A stretch of DNA of 64,000 bases from Penelope pileata (GCA_013396635.1 WBMW01005465.1:937307-1001306), one strand, 5' to 3'; positions 35,434-49,608 are shown, counted from the stretch's first letter. Made by a program: numbers and translations. Notes: a model not told the origin generated them from the sequence alone.

Positions 35434-38400
35434 CAAGCTTTTAGACATATGCTGGCAATTTTTTGGAAAAAATGCTAATTTGAGAATTTCAAAATAGAAG
35501 CTCACACTTTGAATTCTGAAATCTTGTGATACTGTAGAGGTTGCTATGAGGGACCTAAATTAGGACATCAGACTCACTCAAGTACTCATGCAGTTTTGCC
35601 AGATCTGCTTTTTTTGGTCTTACAATATTTCTACTTAAATACAACTTAAGAAATATAATTCAACTCGAAACAAACAAACAAAAAGCCTTGAAGAATAAAC
35701 AGATTAAATACTCCAAAACAAACCAAAATTGAACTTACATCATGCTAAAGAAAGCCACATCCACAGAATATTCATTAAATGGCTTTAGAACATAACAGAG
35801 CCAACTGCTATTACATCTAAGTGAATCTGAAGTCTGATTGTCAGCTTTGTGCTTGTTAGCAAATTAATCCTGGAGCATAGGATGAGTTTAAGCACATCCT
35901 TACAATGCAAGTCCCCCAAAAATGTACTGCTCCTGTACTTCGTCCATGGAAAAAGTGAACATATACTGAGCATCTTAAAGGACAGCATGGAAAATGTGTG
36001 CATATAGGCAGTACTCATTGCTACAGGGAACTTAGGCTGTTAACTGTCATTAAGATGATGCTTCCAACCGTACATTTGGGGCTTTATGCTGTCTCCTTTT
36101 GAAATTTTGCTGTACAAAATGAGACTGGGGACCACATTTGTGCTTCTTTCAAAATGATTTGGGGATCATCCAATGATTCGTGACAGTAAATCTGTGACTT
36201 TAACCAGAACACAGGAAATGACAATGTTTGTTGAAAGGAGGTATTCTTTCTGTTAGTTTTCAAACTTTATCATCTCAAACAGCGCAGAGCCAATCAGATA
36301 CTCTGCAGAAACATTTCCAAAAATGAGTTTAAGTGCGTCTCTTTCTTTTCTTTGGTCAAAGTTGAGTGACTTTGTTTACAAAAACATATTTGCTGATTCT
36401 TTGCCACCTCTGTCTTTTCTGTCACACAAACTTCCGCTGTAGGTGTTTTAAACAGAGTGATTGTTACAAATGAGAGTGACTACAAGCAGCAAAATTGCTA
36501 GGCAATTAAAAAAAAAATCTAAATTTAGTCTTCTAAATATATCCCTGCTCCTAGCAGTGTGCGTCCTCCTACTCCTTTTCACTGGGTTTCAGCATTCGTC
36601 TGGCACTTATCTGGCCCCCTTGGTGAGGCTCTCATTAGTCTGGGAAAAATCATACTTATTTGGGTTAGATTTTTGCTGTCATAACCACAAAACTACAAAT
36701 GTGGAGTGCACTAGGAGCAGAGAGAAAAGGAAGTGGCAAAGGTTAATGGAGAATGTCCCTTTAAGCACCAGAAGCAGAGAGACAGCTCTGTCTTGTACAG
36801 CTGTGCTCTTATTTGCATACTTACTTTGAAGATTAACACTAGGCCTTCTTTTATGAAAAGCTTGTTTCTCTGTACTGCAGGTTTTTAAATCAGTTCGTAA
36901 CAGAAGCTTCAGCATCTCATCTTTTCATCTGTATGCTTCTGTTACCTTTCAGGTATCATGTCTTTTTCACTGCATCATCTGCTCTATCAAAATTTTATTC
37001 CTCATTTATGGTACATTTTTTTAAATTATTATTTGGTCATACATGTTGTTGTGCATGGTTACAAGTTCTTTTTCTTTAGTGCTCTCCATGCTGCAAGATA
37101 GAAGTAGAGATCGATATCTTCTAAAGTATGGACAATTGTTTTTTTTTTTTTTTTTAATGTTACCAATAAACCCTTGCTAGGAGAAAAAAGAAAGAAGAAA
37201 GAACATACAAATCGTCAGACACAAAGATTCCTGTATTTACTCAGCATTGTTCTGATTAATGCCCCACGCTGTCCATTTTCATTTTCTTTTCCTCTGCTGT
37301 AATCTTCTCTATTATAAGTGGAATGTGCAATATTTCCTGTCTTCCCCAGTCAAATTTGGGGATTTATTTGGAAAAAATGATCCTTCATAGTTATATTTAT
37401 TTTTGAAGAAATAGGTTTACTTTATTTTTCAGACAACTAAAATATTCTACTGAGATAAATTTGCGTCTATTTGGTGATGAAAATTCTTACCTGTGCTGGA
37501 TTACCTTCATAAGGATCTGACTATTTATTGATGGGAGTGGGTGAATCACTGGCTTCACTTTCTTGGGAAACAACATAGGAGTTAGAATCACTGTTTCACA
37601 CGGGCTTAAAAAGCCACAAGGATTTCTAAAGATAATGCTATTTGTCCTCGTCTGTTTTGAAGGCTTGTAAAAATGATTATGTATAAAAACAAGGTAAGGG
37701 GGATTTCTAGCTGTAAAAGATGTTTCTTAAGAATAAATATTTTTTGCTTGTTTTAGGACCAGAGTTGGTATATGATTATACATGGATTATGAAGTAGCAT
37801 TTATAACCCAGTTTCACAGTAATTAGAGAAATTTATTTTGGATGCTAGTTTGAAGACATCTGTTGTGTGTTTTATTGTTCTTGTTTTGATATTATGCAAC
37901 TCTCACTCTTCTAATTTGTCTGCTAAATCTTTCTTCAGCAAAATTCCTTTATGTTACAAATTCCTTTGTGTTACTATCAATCCTATTGTGATATAATTTC
38001 TTCCCTTGTGGTTCTATCTCTCTTGTTAAAAGGAATATGGAAGCTGAGAGGAGTCTAATAATACTCAGTAGTTGTTACATCGATAGCCCATTTGCAGGCA
38101 GCTTTCTACTAGAGGCTGAAGCCAATATCATCATTTTGTTTGTGTTAACATGCTGAGTACAGACTTTGCAGTTTAAATTCCAACAGATGTTCTTTAGCAG
38201 AGCTACTCTGAATTCTGTATTCTACAGTACAGCTCCATCAGTTCTGAACCCACTAATGCACCTTTGCTTTCAGTGTTGCTTTTCTCCTAATTACTGAATT
38301 ATTTTGAAAGGCTTACATAATAAAATAACGTTGTACCTTTTATAAAAGAGTTCCCTTTAGTTCATTTAAAGAACTTAAAATAGTATGCTTTTCACATGTA

Positions 38401-41400
38401 TATGCCTACTTTTCAACAGTGGTAATGATTTTTGAGTGAACGGATCATAAGGAAAGCCTTTATTTCCAAGAATTTTCAGAATCCTTCAGGATTCCCTAGT
38501 TAGATTTGCTCCAAATTTAGGCTGCATTGGAAAGTGAAATTTTCCAAAATGTAAACCCTTTCTGTATAGATTCCCACACAGTGTGTGCAAATCAAAAATT
38601 ATACCTACGCATACTGGCCTGAACTGATACATTTTACATACAAGCATAAGGAAAAAGACTAATGTGCACTCCTTTAAATATTTGAAAATAGTGACCACTA
38701 TACAAGCTCTAACCCGTAAGTTTACATTGCATAGGCATTCTTTGTAGAATGAACAAAACTGTGTTGTTTCACAAATATGAGATCAGAACCCGCTCCATGT
38801 TTTTGAGGACTTGCCCAAGACTGCGTGCTCCATAAAATTTTCGGAATACGCCATGATACCTTGAAAGCAAGCCTTAAAAATTGAGATGAAAACCATTTTA
38901 ACATTGAGAGTCTTGAAGATTAAGGAAATTGAATTTTATTGTAACACAGGAGGATTTATTGCCAGTCCATTTGCAATAAGTAGTATTGCTCTTTGCAATA
39001 AGTAAGATTGCTCTACTAATTGGTTTAGTCTTTTGTCTGCCAGCACAGTTGTTCCAATTTCTAATTTGTTCTTTGCCAGTATTAGAAGGTATTCAGCCCT
39101 AAAGTTAAAATTATGGTTGGCTTTGCAAACATCTCAGAAATGATTTCTCAGCAGTCTGTGTGTATTTTGCACTTTGCTCCTTTGTTCCATGCTTGGCTCT
39201 TGATTATTTGATGCACAGTGTCCCACAGAGCAAACTGTAGTGGACTAATTAAGAACTACCAGGAGTTTCCCGAGTTATGCAAGATCCCCACAACTATGAA
39301 AAGCCTTTTCAGTCTCCCAGTCACATACTGTGAAGTGCAATAAATCAGACTTCTGAAAATAATCGGAGAGGTCCTGTGTGCACTTACAGGTATATTTTAG
39401 TTCCAGAAGAAAATGAGTAAACTTTAGAAACAGTTCAGAAAACTGATAAATTTTAGTGCTTTCTTTCTTTTTTCCCTCAGTACTTTGCAGTACTGTTTTT
39501 CTTAGCTTAAATCCCACAAACTAAGAGCATATCGATACCAGTAACATCGATTTCATGCAAAATGATCACCGATAATGCAACACTGGTGACGTTGTCTTTA
39601 CCTTCACATAGATCTGTAAGAATAAGTGAAGTGAGAGTGACTACTGGGCCATATGTCAGAGCTCAGGCTGCATGATAAAGGAGACTAAACCTCCTGGTCC
39701 TGGGTGTCACGTTACTGCTTGGGGAGATCAGGCAGATATTTTTACCTGCTGGTCTTTGTTGCAGTTTATTACTGAGGTGTTTTATCACTGGATAAATTGT
39801 TCTTCTGGGTAATGTTACACCAGAATAATGCACATTATGGTTGCCCATAATGTTTTGTCATTAGAACAAAAAACAGAGACAGATTTACGTTCAGTGGTTG
39901 CATTGAAACAGGCAGAAGGCAGCTGTGTTGTATGCTCTTGCAGTTGAATCCTGTGTATACTGTACATTAAAATTACAGCTGTGAAATCCTGATAATTGTA
40001 TTTTATTTTGTTCTTTAAAAAGCCTTCATTTGTCCAGCAAAAAATACCTGTCACTAAATAGCAAGTCAGCTGTAAAAACAATTAAACCCCTCTCATACAG
40101 CCAAGCATACCTTAAAGTAACAAATCCCTATTGACCTCTGCAGTTATCACTAAGCACAGTGGTTGCTGCAGTTGATTGGCACTTTCATAAGCAGGAGAGG
40201 CCCATCTACACTGTATGCATCTTCTCTTGCTACTGAAGATGAATGTATGGAGCCCCAGGAAAGAAATGACATCTTTCACTTCAGGTGGCCAACCTGGGCA
40301 AAGAGAACAAGAGTTGCCTGAGTTGCTGTTGGATTTTAAAATAATAATAAAAAGCCTTAGATAGCTAAAAGTGGATGAAATAGCTGTATTGACATACTGT
40401 ATGGAAAAATCTCATTGCCAGAATTTAATGTTCAAAGAGGAGACAGAGAAGTCCTGAAAAGTAACTTTATTTGAATAAAGGGAGAGTCTACTGGGGTATT
40501 TCCCTGTAGGGTATCTCAAACTGTTGGGGTGTGCAGACCCCTTTTTATCCCTGAACCCCGATGCTATAGTGACCTCCCCCTTTTCCCATTGCCTAAGGCA
40601 CTTGGGGTTGCACTCTTCTCAGTCTGTCTACCACACCCTCATCCCCCCGATAGGTACTGTCCTTTGTTTTCTTTATCTATACATACTTTGTAATCTGGAT
40701 TCAGACTGTTGTTTTGCCCAGTTTGTATCTTGCTTGTGAGAGTCCCTCTCCTCTTTATCTTGTCAAGCAAGCAAGACTTACAAGCAGGTGCTAAGCTGGC
40801 CTCTGCTACCATATGTCACAAGGTAAGTTTGTTTAACCACTCCTTTTCAGCCTTTGTTCATCAGCTTTATCTTGTTTTGAAGGGACCCCCCATCCTTCCA
40901 AATTCTGGCTTATTTTTTTTTGCAAGGACACTTTGTTATGTTTTTCCTTTCGCATGCTAATAATGGAATAGCCAAAACATCCTCATTAAACCCATTAAAA
41001 CAAAGTATGGCAGCTGAGAGCTTCAAACTTTTAACCCGAATACTTATTTCATACAGAAAATGAAATCAGAGACTATCCTATTTTGGTTTTGAAAGATATA
41101 ATTTAAACCAACATCAATATCTCTCTTCTCTTGAATATGTAGTTAATTCTATACCTGAGAGATTTCTGTAAAATAAATACATCTGCAGCTTGGAATACCA
41201 GGGTACGATTGATTTTAGCTGAGAGAACAGGTTTCAGCTGGAGCTGTGAGGACTGTGTTTGAGCCAGCTCCACATGAGTCAGAGCAGAAGGGAGGAGACA
41301 GGAGTATTGACTTGTTTTGCAGAAAGCCTCCCTGAGTTGAAGTATTTTTTGGCCGTAAATCTTCTTGTCTCATTCAGAGTAGAGCAAAACTTGTCTGAGA

Positions 41401-42169
41401 CATGCAGTCCCTCAGAAAACAATCACATTTCTCTTCTAAATGGAAGAGATTATGTTTTAGTGACTCTCAGCAAACTTACAGGATTGACAAATTCTTCTTA
41501 ATAAAGATTGCCTTTTAATAAAGATGGAATAGATTTTCAGTGTATTTGAGAGAAGATGACCAATGGTGATCTACAGAGAAGTGAAAATGTAGATTGCCTT
41601 CTGTTCTTGTTAGAACTCACAGAAACACTGTAGAGGTTGAAAATAGGTTTAAGGCTCTTTGATTTGTTGTTGCTTAAAAAATGCAACACAGAACCAGGTT
41701 TTCTCTGTTCTGTCTTCCAGGTTGCTGAGTTGCAACCAGACATATGACTTCACAAGTAGACTGTAGTAAACACTGATTAAGTTACAGCGCAGTTATTAAT
41801 ATTCATTCAGCAAAAAGACATTTACCTCTCCCTTAAATCATCTTAGTTAAGCATTTGTAGTTTGCATAAACAGCTCCCTAAATACCTAATGGGCACGTGA
41901 TGGGAAGATGCTGAGCAAATCGCTATTGTTTATATTGTCTACTGAGGAGCTCCTGTTTGGGTTAAAAATAAAAAAGTAAAAAAAAAAAGCCCAGATCCAT
42001 GAATATGCTCTACTCTGGTTGTGGGAGGGGAGGAGACTGTGGTCACAATATCCCTTACATCTTTCTGAACACCTGCCTGAGAGCCACTCCTGAGTCATAA
42101 AGCCATAAGAACATACAGCTGGCTGGTGCCAGATCCTCTGTTTCATCACTGGATGCTCACTACCTCTAT

Positions 42170-42345
42170 TCCAGACTGTTCAATCTCCCCTCATCTCCTC
42201 TTTGCTAGACCAAACACAGTTTTATCAACTTGCCCTTACATGTCAGGTTTTCCCTCTGCTTATCAGCCTTCCTCTCTCTTCTGGGCTCTCCTCAGTCAGT
42301 GATTAGGGCTGAATACTGTTTTGTAGATGAAGTGTTTCCAGCATG
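42170..42345 (-). mobile_element. CR1-type LINE fragment, antisense, worn
   Basis: The order of elements atctcctctttgctagacca, cttacatgtcaggtttt and cttctgggctctcctcagtc follows the antisense of the CR1 region just upstream of its 3' UTR. It is diverged and was recognised by eye only. Confidence 0.5.
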
Positions 42346-45300
42346 GGATGGAAAACAATGGCTAGTTCAGTGCCTAGCACAGAAGTGAACGGTCAGGCAC
42401 TCACCTCACAGTGTTTTCCTCCTGGTTTCCTGCTCTTTTGTGACAGAATGCTATCACAACACATGTAAGTGGCACAAAGGCAATTCTGTTGGGAGCACAT
42501 TTTGCAGCTATTTCAAGGTTGGATATCTCATACGTTTGTTTTCTATTTTCCAGAGATATTCTTTAGTCACTTATCTCAGCTTTCTCCCTTCCCTCCTACC
42601 CCAGGTAATGTTGCACTGAATTTTCTAGCTGAAAAAAATATAAAACCCTTCCTGGTCCACAAAGGAAAACAAATATATTTTTGACATTCATTCTGTTGCC
42701 TAATACGAGCACTGTTCTCTGAAACCTAAAGAGAGAACTAGCTGTACAGACCTTTCTGGAGTACAGCCAGGGTGAAATTCAGCTGTGTTTTCTGCTCATG
42801 TGGGTATTGCTGTTGCTATGTGGTAAGTTCAAGACCAACAGTTGGAAATGTGTCGAAATACTTTGGAAGGTATTTCAAAGGGTGAAGATTTTATTCTAAA
42901 TCACTAACTGCCATTTAATTTAGCCTCCTTGAAGGAGCCCACAGTTTCTTCAACTGATGCATCTCTTGCTTCTGTGGAACAGGGAAGGTCAGTGGTAAAG
43001 CCCTGTGAGATGGTAGTTTGGGGATATAAGTCTCTGTAAATCTTACTTGGGATGTATTCTTGGCAGAAGAAAAGTGAAGGTAGGAAACAGCACAATACTG
43101 ATCACAAATTATTTCCTTTCAGCACAAGAACTGATAATATTACATCCAAGCTTCTTGTCCACCATTTTTCTCACACTGGGATTAAGAAAAATGCAGTTCT
43201 GCAATTACCAGCAGCCCATTTTTTAACATATGCTGGTTTTACAGTTAACTTTACAGTACTCTTGCAGCCACACTAACTTCAATATAACACAACTCATTAA
43301 ATATGTTCTTTGTGGACCCTGTCAGGTAGTTTCATTTATGGGTGTACTTACCTTCCAAATGCAGGAGTTCTGTTTAACTTGGCTGACATAGCAACTGTCA
43401 AGCCAATCATGTCCTCAGTTGAGGATGTACCAGGCAAGGCAAGCAGGAGATTATTTCTTCTGATGAGGAGCAAAATCAAAACTCCACTAAGACCTTCTGA
43501 GCTCCAGAATAATATTTTACAAAGGGGGCAGAGGAGGTGGGAGAAAAAGAATGAGAGAAGATTTCTTCATGTGTAAAAAATGCAGCAGTCTTAGAGACAA
43601 CATATACTACTAGCAGAAAGCATTCCTAATAGCTATATATCATCACAATCAAATAATTGGCAGCGAAGAAACCTAAATTCTCTGTGCCTGCCTTGGTGGT
43701 GGTTGGGTCATTTCCTAACAAACCAGTCCCACAAGTATTTATATGTGCATGTAACCTTACATGGATAGTTCAAGTGACTAAAGCTGTGCAAGCATGAGAA
43801 TGTTTGCAAGATCATGCAGAGTTCGAACTTGAAATGATATCATAAAGATTCTTGAGGTTTGATCAGTACTCCAGTTCTTGTACATTTTAAAATAATTAAC
43901 GTAAAAATTCTTTTATGTGCACTATTAATGCATTAATTCATTTTTTTCTCTTAATTTTGTAGATGAGTAATTTATGAGCATGCTCTTCTCTTCCTCTGTT
44001 GTTCTCTGGGACTCTTTTTTTAACGGGTACTGGAGACAACTATTGAGTGGTATTTATAGCTTTGTTTTGTCTTCTACTGGGTGAACTAATCTCTTAGAAG
44101 CTTCATTTCAGCACCTCAGATTAATTGTCTACAAATTAACTTCACAAAACTCCATTGCAGATGTTCTTTCAGTGCAGAAAGTATTCCAGCAGAGATAAAG
44201 GTGCTGTATAGATAGGAAAAAGGGCAAGGGACAGCCATCTTACAAGTCAGCAAAAGATAGCTGCAACCAGCTCCAAGAAAAAAATACATTCAGATTAAGT
44301 CAGGAAAAATAAATACCTGCCTGCTTCAGTTACTTTTCCTTTAATAAATCTAAACAGCTTGACACAAGGACATAAGAAATCTTTTCTAATGAACATGGTT
44401 GGGATACAAGTATAACAAAATGCCCTAAGCTTTAAGCAGTCTGATATTTCCCATCAGTGATCAACTTATCTACATTATTACCTCTCCAACATCTTATAGC
44501 CCTTATAAGAGCATGTATTTTTGGCAAGGCAAGCTGAAGGGATTCTAATTTCAAGTCACTGTATCCCGATTCTGTATCAAAACTTTTTATATCAGCAGCA
44601 GTTTCATTTCAATGAACCAAAAGCATCTCTCCAAAATACCCTATTTACTTACCAAAAAAGGATTCCCGAGAGCTGCAACGGTCAACAAACTCAAAAGTTT
44701 AAATGTTTATATTGCACAAGAGACATTTATGAGGAAGTCCATGCATTTGCCTACATTAAGGCATAAATCTACATTGGCTTAAGTACGTTAATAACACAAC
44801 TTTGGCAGTGGCATAGTTAGTTTATGACAATGCTTTTAGCCAAGGTATCCGTACAAAATCTCAATAAACTCACGCATTGATTTCAGTTGAGTAGGTGTCA
44901 AAAAATTTGGTTATGGGTTAGAGTTAGTTATTAAATAACGTACTTCAAAATTCAATTCAGGCTCATTTGAACATGAAATAACAGATTTGCCTTTCTTTTG
45001 TAGTTGGTTCCAAACTGTCGTCTTGAATTATCTTGACAAAAATCTGGGTAAATACAATGATAATGGATCAGTAACTCTGTAAGGTCATGTCCTATTACAG
45101 AAACTTAAGTTGGAAAGCCAAATATGAGAACACAATCTGTCTAAAAACAGATAACTCCTGCTCCCACTTGTTTCATGCCAGTTCTCTAATTAACAATTAA
45201 GACTAGGATTAAGTCTGGCTTCAAATGAAATTCTCAAGTAGGAAGCTGTTTCAAGAAAAGTGAGAGCCAAAGCTGCTTCTACGTCAAAAAAATCATGACA

Positions 45301-46373
45301 AAAATTAACACAGCCCACCAGCTGGCACATCTGTCAGAATTATAAAAATGTTCAGCAGAAAAACTCATGGAATCATTTCTGCAAGCTGATAATTGAGTTT
45401 CAGTAATATCTCTAGCTTCCCTCTTAAAAATCTACAAATAATTTCCACAAATGGATGAATTACCTGTTTTACTCCACTTATCCTATGCCTTCTAAACAAG
45501 CAAAACACCATGTCAATAGTTATTTTCCTCATGAGCTAATCTGGTCTGTTGAAGGTCCCATTTAAAGTATAGATTGGAAAAAAAACATCAACAGCAAAGT
45601 CAGTGTTTAGTTCCTTTAATAGGGAAAACTGTTTTCAACACGTTCTTGCAGACATTGGTTTTAATTGTAACACTATATTATCTCAAGACACTCTTAAAGC
45701 TTAATGAATGTATGTAAAAATAAGTTCTAGCTAAAGTTTATGGTTCCAGAAGTATTGTAGTATGTGAAATAACAAATCTCTTATCTCAACTGTGCCTAGA
45801 AAACACATCCTTACTGAATTTAATATTGCAACCTGCCAAACTACTGAATCAGATAAGCAGTTGGAGACTGCAGAGGACAAATGCAATGCAGGGAAACAAT
45901 AACATAGTTTTGTGCCTGAAATACTTGTAGATTGTTTAACAGGTTTTCTTATGTTAACCCAGTGCCCTGCAGCTTGAAGGAATCGCACTCTGCCTTCAAA
46001 ACCCAGCATTTTTATAACCTCATTTTCATTGTAATGAAGGTAATCTTACTACTTTCCTTTGCAGTTCAGCAGAACCACCATTTCAAAAACCATCAGCTTG
46101 GCACCTCTTCTTCCTGGTTTAACTTTACATTGAAGCTGCAGATGTACACAGAGAACAACATGGATGTAAGGTATTCATGGTTTTCCATTTACCAAATACT
46201 TTAAGATCACCTCTCCAAAGGGCTGCTATCAGCACTGTGTTTTTCAGAGCATATAATTGTGAGGGAATAGAATGTTGGCTTTGCATTATGACTAACAAAA
46301 TAAATACGAGGTGTATTGTTGTTCTTGTTTTTGCATTAGGACTAACAGGAATGAGTGCAATGCATATTGTGAT

Positions 46374-46905
46374 ATGTTAAAACTGAATGCAGTTACAAGG
46401 GAGAATTGGTCTTGAATTAATGAATTAATGCTCTTAATGAGTGCAGCTGCTAGGGTGGATCAGTCTTGGAGACTGCTAAGATAAATGGTACAGCTGCTAA
46501 GGAGGATAGGCCTTAAAGACTGTTAAGATTGCAAAATTGTTGCATGAATGGACAATAGTTAAGTAAGCTAGTGGAAAATTAATGACTGCAAGTATTATGC
46601 AGAATTGTAAAATAGTAAAGTTGAAAAACAGACACAGAGGAAGAAAACCAGGGAGAAGAAGTTAAGGGTCAGTAATATATTGGCAGTGTCCATGTTCATT
46701 TAGCCAATGTCCATCTTAAGTTAGTGTTGGGTGTTTTTGTGATCCTGAAGTACTCAGCCAATGAGGAACCACGGGAGGAAGAGGGACGTCAGGTAATAGG
46801 GAATAAAAGATGTGAAACTGATGTGAACTGCATAAACTCAATAGAGAAAGAGGAAAGGAATACGAAGAGTTAGTTTGTGTTCTTTGTTCACAACTAGTTC
46901 AATGT
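46374..46905 (+). mobile_element. LTR-like block (possible solo or 5' LTR)
   Basis: Three imperfect direct repeats of about 50 bases begin near 46389, 46443 and 46490, sharing gcagctgctagggtggatca-type cores. They are followed by a CCAAT box (gccaatgagg, about 46757) and a TATA-like aataaaaga (about 46804). That arrangement is typical of retroviral U3 regions. No second copy or primer-binding site was found, so the LTR call stays tentative. Confidence 0.35.
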
Positions 46906-48029
46906 ATTTCCATCTTTTGTTTGAAACTCATGAAGATCATATTACAGAAAGTAAATGTTTCTAAAGACTCTTTGGATTGTGCAAGGGGAGGAGATTTTCA
47001 GGACTGGCCCTATTCATCCTAGCAACTAGATCAAACCTTGTGCAAAGCAGTTTGGCTCTACATAAATGAGAAAACTTTGTCTTGTAGTAAGTGGAAGAAC
47101 AGCTAACAGGTAGTTCAGGGTTATAGAACTGTTTGAAATATATTGTGAAACCAGGAACTTGAATATATATCGAAGCCAAACTAGTAACAAAATTAATACT
47201 CCTGGCAAAAATGATCAAGAGCACTGGGTTCAGCCTCTTCACAAACTGATCGGGCTTATGCCTGTTAGCATACTTAGTACTGACATTAGGGTCTTCAGTG
47301 TACAGTAAGTACCATACACCAAGAGAAAATTAACAACCAAAGACCATTGTTGCTTTGGAACCTCTGTCATTCTGATTGCTCAGTGTTGACAGCAGGAGTT
47401 CTCTGATGAACTTTTCCTGCATGGACTGCTTTATCCTGAAATTAGGGCATCACTCAGTAGTAAATTGAAGCAGGATGGCCAGCCAGATGCAGATGTAGGA
47501 GCCAGATACAGGCCAATTTGATGGGCAAGTTGTCGTTTAATCAAAAAGCATCATAGGGCTGTGACAGGACACAGGGCTCCAGCCCCTCCTGGCTCTGCAC
47601 ATTTGGGCTGCAGTAACTCAGCTGTTGGAACAGGCAGTGCTGACTGCCCCAAAAGCCTTACATGGGCTAGGCACATTCCTTAGGCCATGAAAATGAGTCA
47701 GGAGTTATGGTGTCTTCAGTTCAACGATGTGGACGTGTCTTAGATTTATAGTGCCTGGAGCTCAGAGAGAGATCTGGGACTCCTGGAGCACTCCTTCCTT
47801 TCTTCAGCTCAATAGCTCTGCATGCTCCAGCGAGATATTGGTCAAAGGCACATTCAGGTGCCCACATGGACAGCTCTGGTCTCACTGCAGGACACCACTG
47901 CAGGACATCTGGCTCATACTTCTGTCCCTCATCTGAAGCTGAGGAGGCATGTGGGTGTCCTCTGAGGTTTTCCTTGGAGACGTTTTTCTTTTCATTTTAT
48001 ATCAGAAGTAGTTCGGGAATATCATTACA

Positions 48030-48515
48030 GACTAAATGGGACTTAATATCACTTGAAAACTACGATCGAGTGGACAGGTAGAAAGAATGAACCAAACTCT
48101 GGAGAAGCAACTAGCTAACATTTGCCAGGATGTTCAGCTGAAATGGCCAGAGGCCCTGCCCGTAGCTTTGCTGAGAATTAGAATAGCCCTAAGGGCAAAA
48201 GAGAAAGTTAGTACATTTGAATAGTTATATGGAAAACCACACCCCATGAACAAGCTGATGATAAGTGGGAGCCAAATGTATGCAAGGAGGGAAAACTGGG
48301 TTAGACAGTACCTTTGTCCTTGTCTGTGGCGTTATCTTCTCTCCGCAGATACACGCAGGAACCAGTCCTGTTAGATGTCCCTGTTCATCCACTTCTCCCT
48401 GGACATCAGCGGCTAATTCAAACGTAGAAAAATGAACCCCTGAGGGAAAAATTGCTCCACACCCACACAGCAGTGAAAGTAGAGGGGACCAGACCATGGA
48501 GGCGCTACACTCGTG
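48030..48515 (+). pseudogene. Endogenous retrovirus remnant: integrase end of pol, broken
   Basis: One frame reads SSGQVERMNQTLEKQ and then KWPEALPVALLRIRIA before a TAG at 48222-48224. This is the end of a retroviral integrase core, gammaretrovirus-like in style. About 160 bases on, in another frame, VPVHPLLPGHQ and, after a stop, LLHTHTAVKVEG resemble the integrase C-terminal domain. Stops and at least one frameshift make it non-functional. Reverse transcriptase, protease and gag were not found upstream. Confidence 0.6.
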
Positions 48516-48631
48516 GGAAGGCAGCGCCACCTGGGGGGAGAATTCGGACTCACCATCGGGACAGAAACCTAGAAAGTTTCATGGCCAGTTGAACAAGCAA
48601 AATATTTAAAATCGCTATTCAAAAGCACAGA

Positions 48632-49270
48632 ATGGTAGGGTGGTGTATGTTGTTGATCGTAGCCTGGAACAGCAGTTGCAGAGATACCTCACTGACTTGT
48701 AAGTGGGATCAAAGTGAAAATATTTGGATGAATTTGGCTAAAAATGTGTTGAATAGCACTCGTTTCTGCCCAGCAGAGGGGACTTCAGTTGAGGATGTCT
48801 TTGTCTGTGCAGCTGGAATGCTCACCCCTTCAAACGTATTACAAAATTATATCTTAATGAAAGGTTTCAATCTGAATGGAGGAAACACCTTCAGTGATAT
48901 GAATAATTGGAGAAAAACCACTATCTGAAAGGAGAAGGATATGGTAAAGCTGAAGGTCAGGGGAACATTCCCAGCAGAAAGGCATGTGGAATTTGTGAAA
49001 TTTTCACCCAGATTTTGCCCTCTCTAAATTGTAACACCACAGAAAAGCAGTCCTTTGCTGATGTCCAAATTGCCCAGAGGATGGTTTTTGTTCTGTGCCT
49101 GTAGAGCACACACGTACATTCCAGCTAATGTCATCTGTGGTCCTTATACAGTAGGTACTGTGTTCGTGCCATCCTTCCCTCCTTCTACCTTTTTTTACTT
49201 CCCATGTATCTTTCCATTTAATAAATTTGCTCCATATGACTCTTGGACTGTGGATTATTACCATTAGCCA
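48632..49270 (+). pseudogene. Endogenous retrovirus remnant: envelope surface-subunit pieces, broken
   Basis: Directly after the integrase remnant on the same strand, one open stretch (48632-48928) carries NIWMNLAKNVLNSTRFCPAE with a glycosylation sequon. Another frame (49055-49267) carries GWFLFCACRAHTYIPANV and GPYTVG. Both look like pieces of an avian endogenous retroviral envelope surface subunit. The pol-env order supports this. The frames are interrupted and no fusion peptide or membrane anchor was found. Confidence 0.5.
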
Positions 49271-49498
49271 TTTATTTTCCCACTTAGGATCTTGCCATCC
49301 ATTTCCATAAAACACTTCGGCAATGCACCCCGTTTGTCAAGGGAAACAATTATTGTTCTAACCCTGGGATCCTATGGCAAATTCTGTCACCTGATGCCAG
49401 GGAGACAGGCAGGTTCTTTAGGGATCCTTGGCAGAAGGAAGACAGGCCACCAGTTTGTGTTTGTAAGCAGAGTTTAAGAACTACACAAGCAACCAAGC

Positions 49499-49608
49499 AG
49501 CATAGCTTCCTGTTACCTACAATTTCTAGCCCTTAGCACAGCTTACTGTTCCGCAGAACTTCTGGTAACTAGCATAGCTTTCTTGTTATCGAGAACTTCT
49601 AGTTCCCT
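49499..49608. repeat. Three 36-bp direct repeats
   Basis: Copies start at 49499, 49535 and 49571, exactly 36 bases apart, each beginning AGCAyAGCTT and containing AACTTCTrG or a near form. They lie about 230 bases past the envelope remnant and may be U3 enhancer repeats of a downstream LTR, though no LTR ends were recognised. Confidence 0.7.

Larger units (their letters stand above)
33900..46370. other. Intergenic stretch without a recognisable gene
   Basis: I see no conserved coding exon on either strand. Open frames here reach at most about 120 codons and lack family features. The stretch holds a 39-base poly(A) at 35393-35431, a T-run near 37140-37155, a worn CR1 piece at 42170-42345 and a 22-base direct duplication near 38969-39015. 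A block at 40500-40960 has C-rich, LTR-like composition but no feature I could verify. Confidence 0.6.

Noticed and set aside
36461..36829. 122-codon + strand frame with a hydrophobic stretch
   Set aside because: No family resemblance, no splice or promoter context and ordinary AT-rich composition; the hydrophobic run can arise by chance.
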